A stretch of DNA of 64,000 nucleotides from Gammaproteobacteria bacterium (GTDB lineage: Bacteria > Pseudomonadota > Gammaproteobacteria > UBA5861). Shown piece by piece: positions 38,177 to 47,803 of the stretch. The notes below the pieces were generated by a model that saw nothing but the letters and a program-made list of their open reading frames with translations, was not told where the DNA came from and did no database searches. The first letter of the stretch is position 1. Each line of letters starts with the position of its first letter. The stretch spans positions 124,001 to 188,000 of the forward strand of contig JAKSCV010000068.1 of the NCBI GenBank assembly GCA_022360445.1, given 5' to 3'. Both the position numbers and the translations under genes were made by a program.

Positions 38177-38716
38177 ATGAATAACCGTTTTGTAAAGAGC
38201 TGCTTTGTAGGAGTATGTCTCATGTTGCCAGGTCTGTCGAAAGTTGTGAGCGCACAAACCTGTAATGCCAATATTCCTGCCTATACGCCAGCGGAGCATT
38301 TTACTGTGAATGGTGATGGGACGGTGACTCATGATAAAACCAGCCTGATGTGGAAAGTGTGTGCAGAAGGGCAAAGCTGGAGTGCAAACAATTGCGCAGG
38401 TAACGCGTCTACCTACAATTGGAGCAGTGCTTTAACGGTGCCCGATACTGTGAATACCAGCGGAGGTTATGCTGGGTATACAGATTGGCGACTGCCCAAT
38501 GTGAAGGAGCTGGCGTCAATTGCGGAATTGAAGTGCGAAGGCCCCTCGATTAATGAAACCATTTTTCCTTCTACACCCGCCAATAACTTTTGGAGTTCCA
38601 CGCCAGATGTTGAAAATGATGAAAGAGTGCGGAGTATTTACTTTGGGGACGGTGGCAACATCAGTAACGACCGAGAGGGCGTGGATACACGTGTCCGGCT
38701 TGTGAGAGGTGGTTGA
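38177..38716 (+). CDS. Small secreted DUF1566 protein
   Basis: About 179 residues from the ATG at 38177, with a signal peptide ending near VVSAQ. A single DUF1566 domain follows: TVTHDKTSLMWKVCAEG, YTDWRLPNVKELASI, then an NFWSSTP segment and RVRLVRGG. It matches the C-terminal domain of the large lipoprotein just upstream and is probably secreted. A GTG four codons earlier could also serve as start. Six cysteines suggest disulphides. Function unknown. Confidence 0.8.
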   Translation: MNNRFVKSCFVGVCLMLPGLSKVVSAQTCNANIPAYTPAEHFTVNGDGTVTHDKTSLMWKVCAEGQSWSANNCAGNASTYNWSSALTVPDTVNTSGGYAGYTDWRLPNVKELASIAELKCEGPSINETIFPSTPANNFWSSTPDVENDERVRSIYFGDGGNISNDREGVDTRVRLVRGG

Positions 38717-38744
38717 TCCAAAATCATCAAAAAATATCTTTTTA

Positions 38745-38773
38745 TTGACAGCTGCCGGTGAAAAAACTATATT
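38745..38773 (+). promoter_or_regulatory. Near-consensus sigma70 promoter of tRNA-Ala
   Basis: TTGACA (38745-38750), a 17-bp spacer, and TATATT (38768-38773), placing the transcription start about ten bases before the tRNA. Confidence 0.88.
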
Positions 38774-38790
38774 GCCTTGCTTATTCTTTT

Positions 38791-38866
38791 GGGGCCATAG
38801 CTCAGTTGGGAGAGCGCAACACTGGCAGTGTTGAGGTCGGCGGTTCGAACCCGCCTGGCTCCACCA
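38791..38866 (+). tRNA. tRNA-Ala(GGC)
   Basis: A 76-nt cloverleaf with encoded CCA. The acceptor arms GGGGCCA / TGGCTCC pair with a G-T at one position. The D-arm has AGCTCAGTTGGGAGAGC, the anticodon stem is CAACA/TGTTG with GGC at 38824-38826, and the T-loop is GGTTCGAACCC. The discriminator is A. GGC reads GCC and GCU alanine codons. Confidence 0.97.
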
Positions 38867-38908
38867 CCCCATGCCACTGGCACCTCTTTTGACATTCTTA
38901 GCTTTTGT

Positions 38909-41251
38909 CTAGCCATGGAGATTGGCTGTACTACCCAAGGCGATCTTCCAAGGACCAATGGGCGTCCGTGACATTTTAATCGGGGAACCCAGTGCGATGT
39001 GATGATTGCGGCTATGAGTGACCATTCCCCGAGCGAGCGTATGGGGGTGGTCCAGTGCTTCCTCTGCCGTCAAAATGGGTGCCGCAGGTACGCCTGCTTT
39101 TAATAGTGTCATCACCAGGCTATCCCGATCTTTGTCCGCTAGTCGTGTTTCAATAATTGCGCCAAGCTCTTCGGGGTGTTTGATTCGATGAGCCGACTGT
39201 GAAAAACGAGAGTCGGATGCGAGTTCAGGCATGTCCAACACATCAGACAGCGTTCGAAATTGTTTATCGTTGGCAACCAATAACATGATGGTCCCGTTTT
39301 TTGTTTCGTAGAAGTCATAAGGCACAGCATTAGGGTGCTTGTTGCCGAGACGGCGAGGCTCGACACCGGCAATTAACCAGTCAGGACCAAAAGGGTTTTG
39401 CAAAGTCAGCGTTGCATCCAGCTGAGCACACTGCACTGTTTGGCCTTGTTGGGATGTGTGTCGTGCATAAAGTGCGAGCAAGGCACCGATGGCTATCATC
39501 AAACCGGTGGCCGTAGATGAGAGTGGGTTGGGAATCAATAAAGGTGCGCCCTGGGGATCACCATTCAGCGCCATCATGCCAGTGAATGCTTGTAAAACAC
39601 CTTCATCACCGGGGGCGTTGACCAAGGGGCCGGTGTGACCAAAGGGACTGATTGTAGAGCGGATGAGTTTGGGGTAATGTGTTTTTAAAAAGTCATCGTC
39701 CATTCCCCAGTTGGAACACAGCTGTGTTGTCTCATCTTCAAAAAAAATATCTGCGTATTCCAGGAGTGCGCGCAACTGCGTACGGTCAGCAGATCTATTT
39801 TTACTAAGACGCACCCTGTCGTTATCGCTTTGAGCTATTCTAGTTAAGGGATCATCGTGATTTTTTGTATTCCCGGTTAGCTCGACCGAAATAACATGAG
39901 CATCCAGATCACGCAGAATCCGGGTGGCCAATGCACCACTGAGGTGTGATGTGCAATTCGCAACACAAAGGCCGTCGAGTGCTTTTTTTGAGGCTCTTTT
40001 GGATTGTTGCATATGCTTGTGCCTTTGAGGCGTAATCACTTCATCACAAGAAGTCGCTTTTTCACCAAAAATGATGTTTGTTTGGAATAATGTACGTATT
40101 TCGTCATCAGAGTAATCAAGACTGCGCAACACTTCGCCATTATGTTCGCCAAGCAATGGTGGCAGCAATTTAAGGCGCCCGGGTGTACGGCTAAGCTTGA
40201 TTGGTAGGCCAATGGCTTTAAAGTGCTTTCCCTGCTTTAAAATCATCTTTCTTTCGGTGACTTGGGGGTGGTCAAACACTTCGGGTACTGTTTGCACGGC
40301 AGAAACAGGCACACCAGCAGCCAGTAGCTGATCAGAAATGTGTCGAGGAGGATAACCTGAAAGCGCAGTTGTCAAGGCGGCAGTTAATGCCGAACGGTTT
40401 TTAATACGCAATTCTTCAGTGCTGAATCGAGCCTCCTCGAGCAACTGGGTACACGACAGAACTTTGCAGCATTGTTCAAACTGGTGGTTGCAAAAATGCC
40501 CTGCGAAAAAATAGCCTTCTTCTGTTTTGATCAGTGTGTGAGGGGAATAGGCCAGGTCATCATTGCCTGTTCTTTTGGGAGGTATTTTGTTGATCAGCCA
40601 GTTAATATTGTGGGGGTACAAAAGGCTGATGGCAGTGTCCATTAAGGAAACCTCGATAAGTTGTCCCAAACCAGAGTGAACACGTTCCTCCAATGCAGCG
40701 AGTACGCCGGTCGCCGCGTAGAGCCCGGTGATAAGATCTGCTTGTGGAATGGGGATGCGGATGGGGTTTCCACCCTTTTCCCCGTTGAGGCTGATTAAGC
40801 CCCCGAACGCTTGGCCAATACCATCATAACCTGGGAGCCCACCGAGTGGACCTGTTGCGCCAAATCCGGTAATACGGCAGTGAATAAGGTGAGGGAAACG
40901 ATTCGCTAAGGTGTCTTGATAACCCATCCCCCACTTTTCTAATGTGCCAGGTTTGAAGTTTTCAATCAAAATATCCGCGTTTGCGAGCAGCTTGAATAAG
41001 ATTTCTTTCCCGAGCTTGGTGGATAAATCCATCGCCATGCCCCGTTTGTTCCGATTCATGCCAATAAACTGAGGATTGGTTTGCTGAACCAATGGTCCCA
41101 TGCGGCGTGTTTCATCACCATTGGGCGGCTCGATCTTGATGACATCAGCACCGTGATCACCGAGTATTTGCCCCACAGACGGCGCCGCTGCGACTGTGGA
41201 CAGATCAATCACATTAAGTCCATCTAATGAAGATGAGCCTATCTCCTCCAT
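38909..41251 (-). CDS. Tandem-fused family III (CaiB/BaiF) CoA-transferase
   Basis: Normal family III CoA-transferases are about 400 residues; this 780-residue protein holds two copies head to tail. The N-terminal half (about 8-395) is canonical, with GLNVIDLST, ENFKPGTLEKWG, GYDGIGQAFGGL and the expected catalytic Asp205 in EVSLMDTA. The C-terminal half (about 420-780) keeps FGHTGP, GDEGVLQAFTGMMALNG and a matching Asp612 (AQLDATL), but its first nucleotide-binding segment is degraded. Either both sites work or the second is structural. It should move CoA between organic acids; the acyl pair is unknown. Start supported by GGTGGAG upstream. Confidence 0.85.
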   Translation of the reverse strand: MEEIGSSSLDGLNVIDLSTVAAAPSVGQILGDHGADVIKIEPPNGDETRRMGPLVQQTNPQFIGMNRNKRGMAMDLSTKLGKEILFKLLANADILIENFKPGTLEKWGMGYQDTLANRFPHLIHCRITGFGATGPLGGLPGYDGIGQAFGGLISLNGEKGGNPIRIPIPQADLITGLYAATGVLAALEERVHSGLGQLIEVSLMDTAISLLYPHNINWLINKIPPKRTGNDDLAYSPHTLIKTEEGYFFAGHFCNHQFEQCCKVLSCTQLLEEARFSTEELRIKNRSALTAALTTALSGYPPRHISDQLLAAGVPVSAVQTVPEVFDHPQVTERKMILKQGKHFKAIGLPIKLSRTPGRLKLLPPLLGEHNGEVLRSLDYSDDEIRTLFQTNIIFGEKATSCDEVITPQRHKHMQQSKRASKKALDGLCVANCTSHLSGALATRILRDLDAHVISVELTGNTKNHDDPLTRIAQSDNDRVRLSKNRSADRTQLRALLEYADIFFEDETTQLCSNWGMDDDFLKTHYPKLIRSTISPFGHTGPLVNAPGDEGVLQAFTGMMALNGDPQGAPLLIPNPLSSTATGLMIAIGALLALYARHTSQQGQTVQCAQLDATLTLQNPFGPDWLIAGVEPRRLGNKHPNAVPYDFYETKNGTIMLLVANDKQFRTLSDVLDMPELASDSRFSQSAHRIKHPEELGAIIETRLADKDRDSLVMTLLKAGVPAAPILTAEEALDHPHTLARGMVTHSRNHHIALGSPIKMSRTPIGPWKIALGSTANLHG

Positions 41252-41326
41252 CCTGACTCCACCTTATCGGTTTATGATGAATGTATCTTTTTGGAATCAG
41301 TCAGGCAAGTAAGAGCGTTCGAGGCA

Positions 41327-42220
41327 TCATGTTAGAGGATATCGAGACAATACATAAGCCAGCGCGAGAGGAATGGATATGATGGTCAAAGCGTTGCCGA
41401 TAATGACAATAGAGGCGACTTTTGTCGGTTCTTGATTGTAACGTTCGGCAAAAATAAAGTTGAGGACAGCCGGGGGTAATGCGCCAAACAGAATAAGCAT
41501 GGCTTCCTGCTGGGGATTTAGGTCAAAAACTGCGATGGATAAAAAGGCCAATAGCAACCCAGATAATGGTGTGAGCACGGCGGCAATCAGACCAATCCGC
41601 CATTCGCTTAAGTCGGCATCCGCTAGTCGGACACCCAGTGAAAACAGCATTAAAGGGATACAGATTTGGCCGAGCATTTCAATGGGTAACAGCACCGGTT
41701 TAGGTGGGCTCCAGCCAATCAGGTTAGCCGCAAGCGCAGCCAGGGTACAGAGCATTAAAGGTGTTATAAATACGCTTCTAATTTTTGCCTGACGATTAAG
41801 CAGATACGTACCCAATAGGAAATGAATACCGGTTTCCACCATAAATAAAAGTGCAGCGGCGGGAAGGGCTGACTGACCAAAAGCCAGTGCAAAAAGTGGA
41901 AGCCCCATGTTGCCCGAATTCGTGAACATGATCGGAGGCAGGAGGGTTTTGGGATGAATGTTCACGATTTTGCATATTGGGTAACTGATGACGCCAGAAA
42001 AAATGACAATGCCTGCTGCCGCAAGCACCAGCATAGTGTAATCGCCTAATTCAAAAGAGTGACCTACAATCACAGAAAACATCAGTGCGGGTGCAAAGAT
42101 ATCTATGTTCAGTGTGTTTGCCACAGACATGTCGAATTTGAAGCGCCAACCGACCAATAATCCCAAGCCTACGATGGAAAAAATTGGAAAAATAATTTCA
42201 ACAATGCGAAGTGCTAACAT
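41327..42220 (-). CDS. AEC (auxin efflux carrier) family transporter
   Basis: A 297-residue integral membrane protein with about ten hydrophobic helices in two sets of five and the family's central SGNMGLPLFALAFG motif (TNSGNMG). AEC proteins export or import dicarboxylates and other organic anions. The ATG at 42220 is preferred over a TTG two codons earlier. It lies 75 bases upstream of the CoA-transferase gene on the same strand, so it may move the acid activated by that enzyme; this is inference. Confidence 0.85.
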   Translation of the reverse strand: MLALRIVEIIFPIFSIVGLGLLVGWRFKFDMSVANTLNIDIFAPALMFSVIVGHSFELGDYTMLVLAAAGIVIFSGVISYPICKIVNIHPKTLLPPIMFTNSGNMGLPLFALAFGQSALPAAALLFMVETGIHFLLGTYLLNRQAKIRSVFITPLMLCTLAALAANLIGWSPPKPVLLPIEMLGQICIPLMLFSLGVRLADADLSEWRIGLIAAVLTPLSGLLLAFLSIAVFDLNPQQEAMLILFGALPPAVLNFIFAERYNQEPTKVASIVIIGNALTIISIPLALAYVLSRYPLT

Positions 42221-42664
42221 AATCAAATATGCCTGAAACCATTGAGCACCAAAGGGTACAACGGATCAAAAGTTGACGCCCAAGGCTAATAAAACTGGCA
42301 ATTGGTTAAAACCTTGATATTATCAAGAAACGGACCGCGCTTACTTTTATCTTGCACGCTTACATGTGAATGACCTGAGTTGGTAGCCATAACACCACGT
42401 TAACGGCTTAAAATGGCGTGTTGGTCTTTCCCTTCTCACATACAGTGAGTTGGTCTTTAACGTTAAATTTCTTTTAAATCTCGTATATTGAATTGAAATA
42501 TTCATTGTCAGAATTGAATTGTGTTAGGCAGTCAACAATTTGGTTCCAGAAAGTGTGAACCGTCTAAGACGATTCACATATCTATATCCGTATGATTTGC
42601 CCCAGTTTCCTGAAGGGCCCCGCTCTTTATTAAGTATCTTTTCTTAAGAGGCCAGTGAATTTAA
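42221..42664. other. Divergent intergenic region rich in dyads (AEC transporter / GH13 phosphorylase)
   Basis: No gene is seen in these 444 bases. It contains CTTGATA-T-TATCAAG (42313-42327, perfect), a 23-nt near-palindrome at 42555-42577, and a direct repeat GTTGGTCTTT at 42420-42429 and 42449-42458. AT-rich sequence with TATATTG and TTGAATTG segments precedes the phosphorylase gene. Promoters are likely for both directions, but I cannot place them firmly. Confidence 0.5.
42555..42577. promoter_or_regulatory. 23-nt near-perfect inverted repeat upstream of the phosphorylase gene
   Basis: GTGAACCGTCT, a single central A, then AGACGATTCAC; ten of eleven positions pair. It sits 88 bases before the ATG. 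It could be a symmetric operator or a leader hairpin. No regulator gene lies nearby. Confidence 0.4.
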
Positions 42665-44428
42665 ATGACTGACGAAAACAAATTACCCTACGCATTTTAC
42701 TCGGTCGCTGAGGCGCGCCTTGAGCGTCTTTATGGCCCGGAGCAAACGCCTGAAGTAATGAAAATGCTCAGCGATTTGATTAACGATTATTGCTCGAGCG
42801 ACGATGCACCCAAACCTCAGGAAAAGTGGACAGAAAAAGATACTATTTTGATCACCTATGGCGGTAGTATTTTTGATAAAGCTGAAACACATCACCTGAA
42901 AACGCTGCATAAATTTTTATCTCAATATTTACGGGGAGTGGTGAATACTGTCCATATTCTACCCTTTTTCCCGTTTAGTTCAGATGATGGGTTTTCCGTC
43001 ATTGACTATCTCACCGTCGATCCAGCCTTGGGAGACTGGGAGGACATCCATGCGCTCTGTACAGAGTTTAATTTGATGATTGACTTCGTCGTCAACCATA
43101 TTTCCAGAGAAAGCTTATGGTTTGTTGAGTATTTAAATAACAAGTCACCGGGGCGTGACTTTTTTATTGAAGTTTCCCCTGATGAAGATTTGTCCAAGGT
43201 TGTCAGGCCCCGACCCCATGACTTGGCCGTCCCGGTCCATACTCACCGAGGCTTAAAGCACTTATGGGCCACCTTCAGTGAGGATCAAATTGATTTAAAC
43301 TTTCGCAACCCGGTTGTGCTTCTGACGTTTATTAAAATTATGCTGGAGTACATTCGTCATGGGGCTCGGTTTATCCGCCTGGATGCGATCGCGTTCTTGT
43401 GGAAACAGATCGGGACAAGCTGTATTCATTTAAGCGGAACACATGAAGTGGTCAAACTATTCCGGGATATTGTTGACCTAGTCGCGCCTGAAGTTGTATT
43501 AATTACCGAAACCAATGTGCCAAATGGTGAAAACATCAGTTATTTTGGTAACAGTGATGAAGCCCATATGGTGTACCAATTCAGCCTGCCGCCCATGTTA
43601 CTACATGCGCTATTCCGTGGTGATGCGGAACATCTAACACAGTGGGCGCTTGACTACCCAAGGCCACCGAAAGGCTGTACTTATCTTAATTTTACGGCCT
43701 CACATGACGGCATTGGCTTACGGCCGCTGGAAGGTATTTTGGCCGAGGAAGAAATCGATAACCTGGTTTCCAGCATGCGGCAGTATGGTGGTTACGTGAG
43801 TATGCGCAAAGCCGCAGATGGGCATGAAGTACCATATGAAATCAATATCACGTATTTTGATGCGCTCAAAGGGACCGCATTAGGTATCGATCAGTGGCAA
43901 ACCCCTCGGTTTATTTGTTCTCAAACCGTTTGTCTTTCAATTCAGGGAATCCCGGCTCTTTATATTCATTCATTGCTGGCGACACCGAATGATACCCATG
44001 GCGTAGAGCAAACGGGTCGAACGCGATCGATCAATCGTTCTTCTTTGGATTATGAGGAAGTGACCAGCTTGCTGGAAAGTCCTGAAATCCCTCATGCCAT
44101 TGTTTTTTCAGAACTAAAACGGCGAATAAAAATTCGAGGGAAGCAGATTGCCTTTCATCCAGAAAGTGATCAAAAAACCATTGATTTGGGTCACTCGTTT
44201 TTTGCCTTGTGGCGGTTTTGTGATCGACAGAAAATACTGGCAATTCACAATGTGACCAATCAGTTTCAAACAGTCACCTTACCTAAGGAAAGACCGACCC
44301 ATAAGAAAGTGACCGGGTGGACTGATTTATTGCAGGATAAGTACTACTCATCCCGTATTCGGGAAATATCCCTGAAGCCCTATCAGTCCGTTTGGCTAGA
44401 GCTTCAAGAATCTCATTTGCGTTATTGA
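42665..44428 (+). CDS. GH13 sucrose-phosphorylase-like enzyme, probably glucosylglycerate phosphorylase
   Basis: 587 residues of GH13 subfamily 18 type. VNTVHILPFFPFSSDDGFSVIDY and DFVVNHIS are at the N-terminus. The nucleophile Asp lies in RFIRLDAIAFLWK, the acid/base Glu in VLITETNVPN, and the transition-state Asp in FTASHDGIGLRPLEG. Members cleave alpha-glucosides with phosphate, yielding glucose-1-phosphate. It converges on gpgS and its phosphatase, overlapping gpgS by seven bases at the 3' ends. Phosphorolysis of glucosylglycerate is therefore the best guess, with sucrose or glucosylglycerol as alternatives. The ribosome-binding site is weak. Confidence 0.85.
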   Translation: MTDENKLPYAFYSVAEARLERLYGPEQTPEVMKMLSDLINDYCSSDDAPKPQEKWTEKDTILITYGGSIFDKAETHHLKTLHKFLSQYLRGVVNTVHILPFFPFSSDDGFSVIDYLTVDPALGDWEDIHALCTEFNLMIDFVVNHISRESLWFVEYLNNKSPGRDFFIEVSPDEDLSKVVRPRPHDLAVPVHTHRGLKHLWATFSEDQIDLNFRNPVVLLTFIKIMLEYIRHGARFIRLDAIAFLWKQIGTSCIHLSGTHEVVKLFRDIVDLVAPEVVLITETNVPNGENISYFGNSDEAHMVYQFSLPPMLLHALFRGDAEHLTQWALDYPRPPKGCTYLNFTASHDGIGLRPLEGILAEEEIDNLVSSMRQYGGYVSMRKAADGHEVPYEINITYFDALKGTALGIDQWQTPRFICSQTVCLSIQGIPALYIHSLLATPNDTHGVEQTGRTRSINRSSLDYEEVTSLLESPEIPHAIVFSELKRRIKIRGKQIAFHPESDQKTIDLGHSFFALWRFCDRQKILAIHNVTNQFQTVTLPKERPTHKKVTGWTDLLQDKYYSSRIREISLKPYQSVWLELQESHLRY

Positions 44429-45633
44429 CTGTCTTCCTCAACAGCCTCGTAGATGTCTTTAAGAATATTCGGAATCGCGTTTACGACGCGGTTCCAGTTA
44501 TGGATAAAGGGGGTTTCCATCGGGTTGCTGATGAATGAGTCTCCGGCCTTGATGATATTTTCAGAAAATAATTCGATGGCCTTTTCTTCTGAATGTCTGT
44601 CAAAAGGCAGCCCGTTGATAACAGCATCCGCGTAATAAGATTCCACCAAGTCCAGCGCTATCCGGTAATAAGTCGCTTTCAATGTTCGAAAGGTGCCGCT
44701 ATTGAACGTCATGCCTGCTGTTGCCAATTTGCGGAACATTGCCTTGGAAATGTCTGTACTCATTTTGGATAGCCCTTTGTCAGGATTATCCGCAGAGACA
44801 GGCTGATGCTTATGATCATAAACATCGGCAATGTCGACTTGACATAAATGGTTATGGGAATAGTTACGATTCACTTCGGAAAGTACACCAATTTCCAAAC
44901 CCCAGTCACTTGGTATGCGGATGTCCTTGATCACATCTGCACGCATGGAAAACTCCCCCGCAAGCGGGTAGCGGAAACTGTCCAGGTATTGCAGATAATC
45001 CAAGGGTCCAAACATGTTACGCAGTGCACGAATCAACGGTGTTACCAATAACCGTGAGACCCGGCCACTGAGTCCCTTGCTGGAGATGCGCGCATAATAA
45101 CCTTTGCAAAATTCGTAACTGAAATGTGGGTTCGCAACGGGGTAGATCAGGCGAGCGAGTAAATCCCGCTGGTAAGTCACAATGTCACAATCGTGCAAAG
45201 CAATGGCCTCGGCTTTGCCAGAGGCCAAAATATAGCCATAACAGTACCAGACATTCCGCCCTTTGCCCTCATTGAGGGGGGCGAGCCCTTCGCGTTTTAA
45301 TGTCGCATCAATTTCACGCAGGCGGGGGCCGTCATTCCAGAGGATGCGATGGTGCTGTGGTAAGCGCGAAAAGTATTTCTTGGCGTATTCAAACTCTTCC
45401 TTACTGGCAACATCCAGGCCGATGACAATTTCTTCAAGATAAGGGACTTTGCAGAGTTCGTTGACAATATTGTCCAAAGCCGGCGCCTGAAGCTCAGAAA
45501 AGAGCGAGGGTAAAACCAGAGACATGGGACGCTGCTTTGAAAACTGCAAAAGCTCTTCTTCAAGAGCCTCGATAGGGCGTCGATTAAGGTTGTGAAACGT
45601 GGTAATAACGCCATTCTGGAAAAAATCTCCCAT
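44422..45633 (-). CDS. gpgS: Glucosyl-3-phosphoglycerate synthase
   Basis: Retaining glycosyltransferase (GT81-type) that joins an NDP-glucose to 3-phosphoglycerate, the first step to the compatible solute glucosylglycerate. 403 residues with LVLPSLFSE, the DxD metal motif DCD at 148-150 (ALHDCDIVTY), NEGKGRNVWYCYGY and GEFSMRADV. It starts after AAGGAAG eight bases upstream and only three bases beyond the stop of the phosphatase gene, so the two are an operon. The sugar could be mannose (mannosyl-3-phosphoglycerate), but the closest features are of GpgS. Confidence 0.9.
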   Translation of the reverse strand: MGDFFQNGVITTFHNLNRRPIEALEEELLQFSKQRPMSLVLPSLFSELQAPALDNIVNELCKVPYLEEIVIGLDVASKEEFEYAKKYFSRLPQHHRILWNDGPRLREIDATLKREGLAPLNEGKGRNVWYCYGYILASGKAEAIALHDCDIVTYQRDLLARLIYPVANPHFSYEFCKGYYARISSKGLSGRVSRLLVTPLIRALRNMFGPLDYLQYLDSFRYPLAGEFSMRADVIKDIRIPSDWGLEIGVLSEVNRNYSHNHLCQVDIADVYDHKHQPVSADNPDKGLSKMSTDISKAMFRKLATAGMTFNSGTFRTLKATYYRIALDLVESYYADAVINGLPFDRHSEEKAIELFSENIIKAGDSFISNPMETPFIHNWNRVVNAIPNILKDIYEAVEEDSQ

Positions 45634-45636
45634 GGG

Positions 45637-46461
45637 TTAAGCTTCCTTTTGGTCATATTGTTTCAAAATTTGTAAAATGGCCTGATTCCAGCCCTCTGGG
45701 CCGATTTTGTCAGTATAAAGAATGGATTGCTCTGTCTCGACGATAGGCGGCTCGCTTTTAGTTGACTTGATAACCACTGGAATATCAACACATTCCAGCA
45801 TGCCCTGATCATTGGGTGCATCGCCCAGTGCCACTGTGACCAAAGTTCTCGCTTGATAGAAAGTTCGATATTTTTCTATGAGAAGGCTGACACCTGTGGC
45901 CTTATCCGTTTGGCCCATGACATGATAAAAACGGCCACCTTTTAGTAATCTCAACCCCGCACTGTGTAGAGTTTGACGGAAGTTTATTAAATTTTCATCA
46001 CTGTCCTGCCATGTCAAAGGCTCCGAGGAGACACGCATCGAAGCCCGTTTTGCAGCGTCTAAGGAAAGGCCGGTGAGTGCGGCCAGTTCTTGAGCGGAGA
46101 GTTCGGCAAAAGAAGTGAATTGATAGTCTTTTTTTAACTTAATTCCCTGCAGTGTGGCTAAAATCTCTTGTCTGTCTGAGCCGAGTAGCTGCATGTTGTT
46201 TGGCTGATGGCTTTGAGGCATTTTAGGGAAATAACCCCGAGGGATGTAAACAGCGCCACCGTTTTCGACTACGAAGGGGTGCGTATTACCCAGGTCATCC
46301 CGTAATTGTTCCATTTCAGCTGCTGTTTTGCTGGAGTTAAGAATCAAGGGGATTTGCCTGGCTCGAAGTTCACCAACGGCTTCTCGTGCAGCTGCCCACG
46401 AATAATTATCATGGTCCAAAAGAGTTCCATCCAAGTCCGTAAAAATAATAAGTTGATTCAT
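45637..46461 (-). CDS. Mannosyl-/glucosyl-3-phosphoglycerate phosphatase (HAD family)
   Basis: 274-residue Cof/MPGP-type HAD hydrolase with the DxD nucleophile motif in IIFTDLDGTLLDHDN, a cap domain with VVENGGAVYIPRGYFP, LLKGGRFYHVMG and the metal-binding VALGDAPND. It should remove the phosphate from glucosyl-3-phosphoglycerate to give glucosylglycerate. It leads the two-gene operon with gpgS, and the enzymes act in sequence. MPGP-family proteins act on both mannosyl and glucosyl substrates. Confidence 0.88.
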   Translation of the reverse strand: MNQLIIFTDLDGTLLDHDNYSWAAAREAVGELRARQIPLILNSSKTAAEMEQLRDDLGNTHPFVVENGGAVYIPRGYFPKMPQSHQPNNMQLLGSDRQEILATLQGIKLKKDYQFTSFAELSAQELAALTGLSLDAAKRASMRVSSEPLTWQDSDENLINFRQTLHSAGLRLLKGGRFYHVMGQTDKATGVSLLIEKYRTFYQARTLVTVALGDAPNDQGMLECVDIPVVIKSTKSEPPIVETEQSILYTDKIGPEGWNQAILQILKQYDQKEA

Positions 46462-46613
46462 AAGTCGGGTGTCTTCCTGATATTTTTACAAATATGATCA
46501 CATGTGATGAGCCGCTGAACCCCAGCAGAACTAATAGTTGTGAACTCTAAATACCAAAATGGTAGAATTAGCGGCCCTCAAGAGAGTCTATTGTAAATTA
46601 AGGAGACAACAAC

Positions 46614-47801
46614 GTGGCTGAAAAGTTTGGTACCTTTTCCTGGAGCGATCCGTTCTTTTTAACGGATCAGTTAAGTGAAGATGAGCGACTGGTGCAAGAG
46701 ACGGCGCAGAGCTACTGCCAGGAAAAACTGATGCCACGCGTCCTTCATGCAAACCGCAATGAGCATTTTGACCGCGACATTATGAATGAAATGGGGGAAC
46801 TTGGTTTTTTAGGCTCCACGATCAAAGATCATGGCTGCGCAGGGCTAAACTATGTGTGTTACGGCTTAGTTGCTCGTGAAGTTGAACGTGTTGATAGCGG
46901 TTACCGCTCTGCTATGAGTGTTCAATCGAGTTTAGTAATGCATCCGATTAATACATTTGGCAGTGAGGCTCAAAAGGAAAAATATCTGCCAAAGTTGGCC
47001 ACGGGCGAATGGGTGGGTTGCTTTGGCCTAACGGAGCCAGACCATGGATCAGATCCCGGCAGCATGAAAACGCGGGCAAAAACAGTGGATGGTGGCTACC
47101 TGCTCAATGGCGCCAAAATGTGGATAACCAACGCGCCAATTGCCGATGTTTTTATTATTTGGGCCAAAGATGATAGCGGTGTTATCCGAGGTTTTGTTCT
47201 TGAAAAAGACATGGAAGGCTTGAACGCGCCAAAAATAGAAGGAAAATTCAGCTTGCGTGCGTCCATCACTGGCGAGATTGTGATGGAAGACGTTTTTGTC
47301 CCGGAAGAAAATCGCTTGCCTGATGCACGAGGGTTAGGGGGGCCTTTCAGCTGTTTAAATCGTGCTCGTTACGGTATTGCTTGGGGTGCTTTGGGTTCTG
47401 CGGAATTTTGCTGGCATGCCGCGCGAGAATACACATTGAATCGTCAGCAGTTTGGTCGGCCACTGGCCGTTAATCAACTGATTCAGAAAAAATTAGCTGA
47501 TATGCAAACGGATATCACCCTAGGATTACAATCCTGCTTGCGTGTCGGACGGTTAATGGACGAAGGCCGTTTTGCTCCTGAAATGGTCTCCATGATTAAA
47601 AGAAACTCCTGCGGCAAAGCGATTGATATCGCGCGTACAGCCAGAGATATGCACGGAGGAAATGGAATTTCAGACGAGTTCCATGTTATTCGTCATATGA
47701 TGAATCTAGAGGCTGTTAACACCTATGAAGGAACGCACGATGTCCATGCCCTTATTTTAGGGCGCGCCCAAACAGGGTTGCAGGCCTTCTCTGGAAATTA
47801 A
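46614..47801 (+). CDS. gcdH: Glutaryl-CoA dehydrogenase
   Basis: FAD enzyme converting glutaryl-CoA to crotonyl-CoA in lysine and tryptophan breakdown. 395 residues with [17 protein letters not shown] at the N-terminus, the [14 protein letters not shown] segment whose Arg binds the gamma-carboxylate, [14 protein letters not shown], and the catalytic Glu372 in [17 protein letters not shown]. All are family signatures. The start is GTG after AAGGAG eight bases upstream. glpE follows two bases after the stop. Confidence 0.95.
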   Translation: MAEKFGTFSWSDPFFLTDQLSEDERLVQETAQSYCQEKLMPRVLHANRNEHFDRDIMNEMGELGFLGSTIKDHGCAGLNYVCYGLVAREVERVDSGYRSAMSVQSSLVMHPINTFGSEAQKEKYLPKLATGEWVGCFGLTEPDHGSDPGSMKTRAKTVDGGYLLNGAKMWITNAPIADVFIIWAKDDSGVIRGFVLEKDMEGLNAPKIEGKFSLRASITGEIVMEDVFVPEENRLPDARGLGGPFSCLNRARYGIAWGALGSAEFCWHAAREYTLNRQQFGRPLAVNQLIQKKLADMQTDITLGLQSCLRVGRLMDEGRFAPEMVSMIKRNSCGKAIDIARTARDMHGGNGISDEFHVIRHMMNLEAVNTYEGTHDVHALILGRAQTGLQAFSGN

Positions 47802-47803
47802 GC

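Noticed and set aside
42533-42539. GTTAGGC box resembling an attC R' end
   Set aside because: No matching RYYYAAC box with inner pairing lies within attC distance; single seven-base matches are expected by chance.
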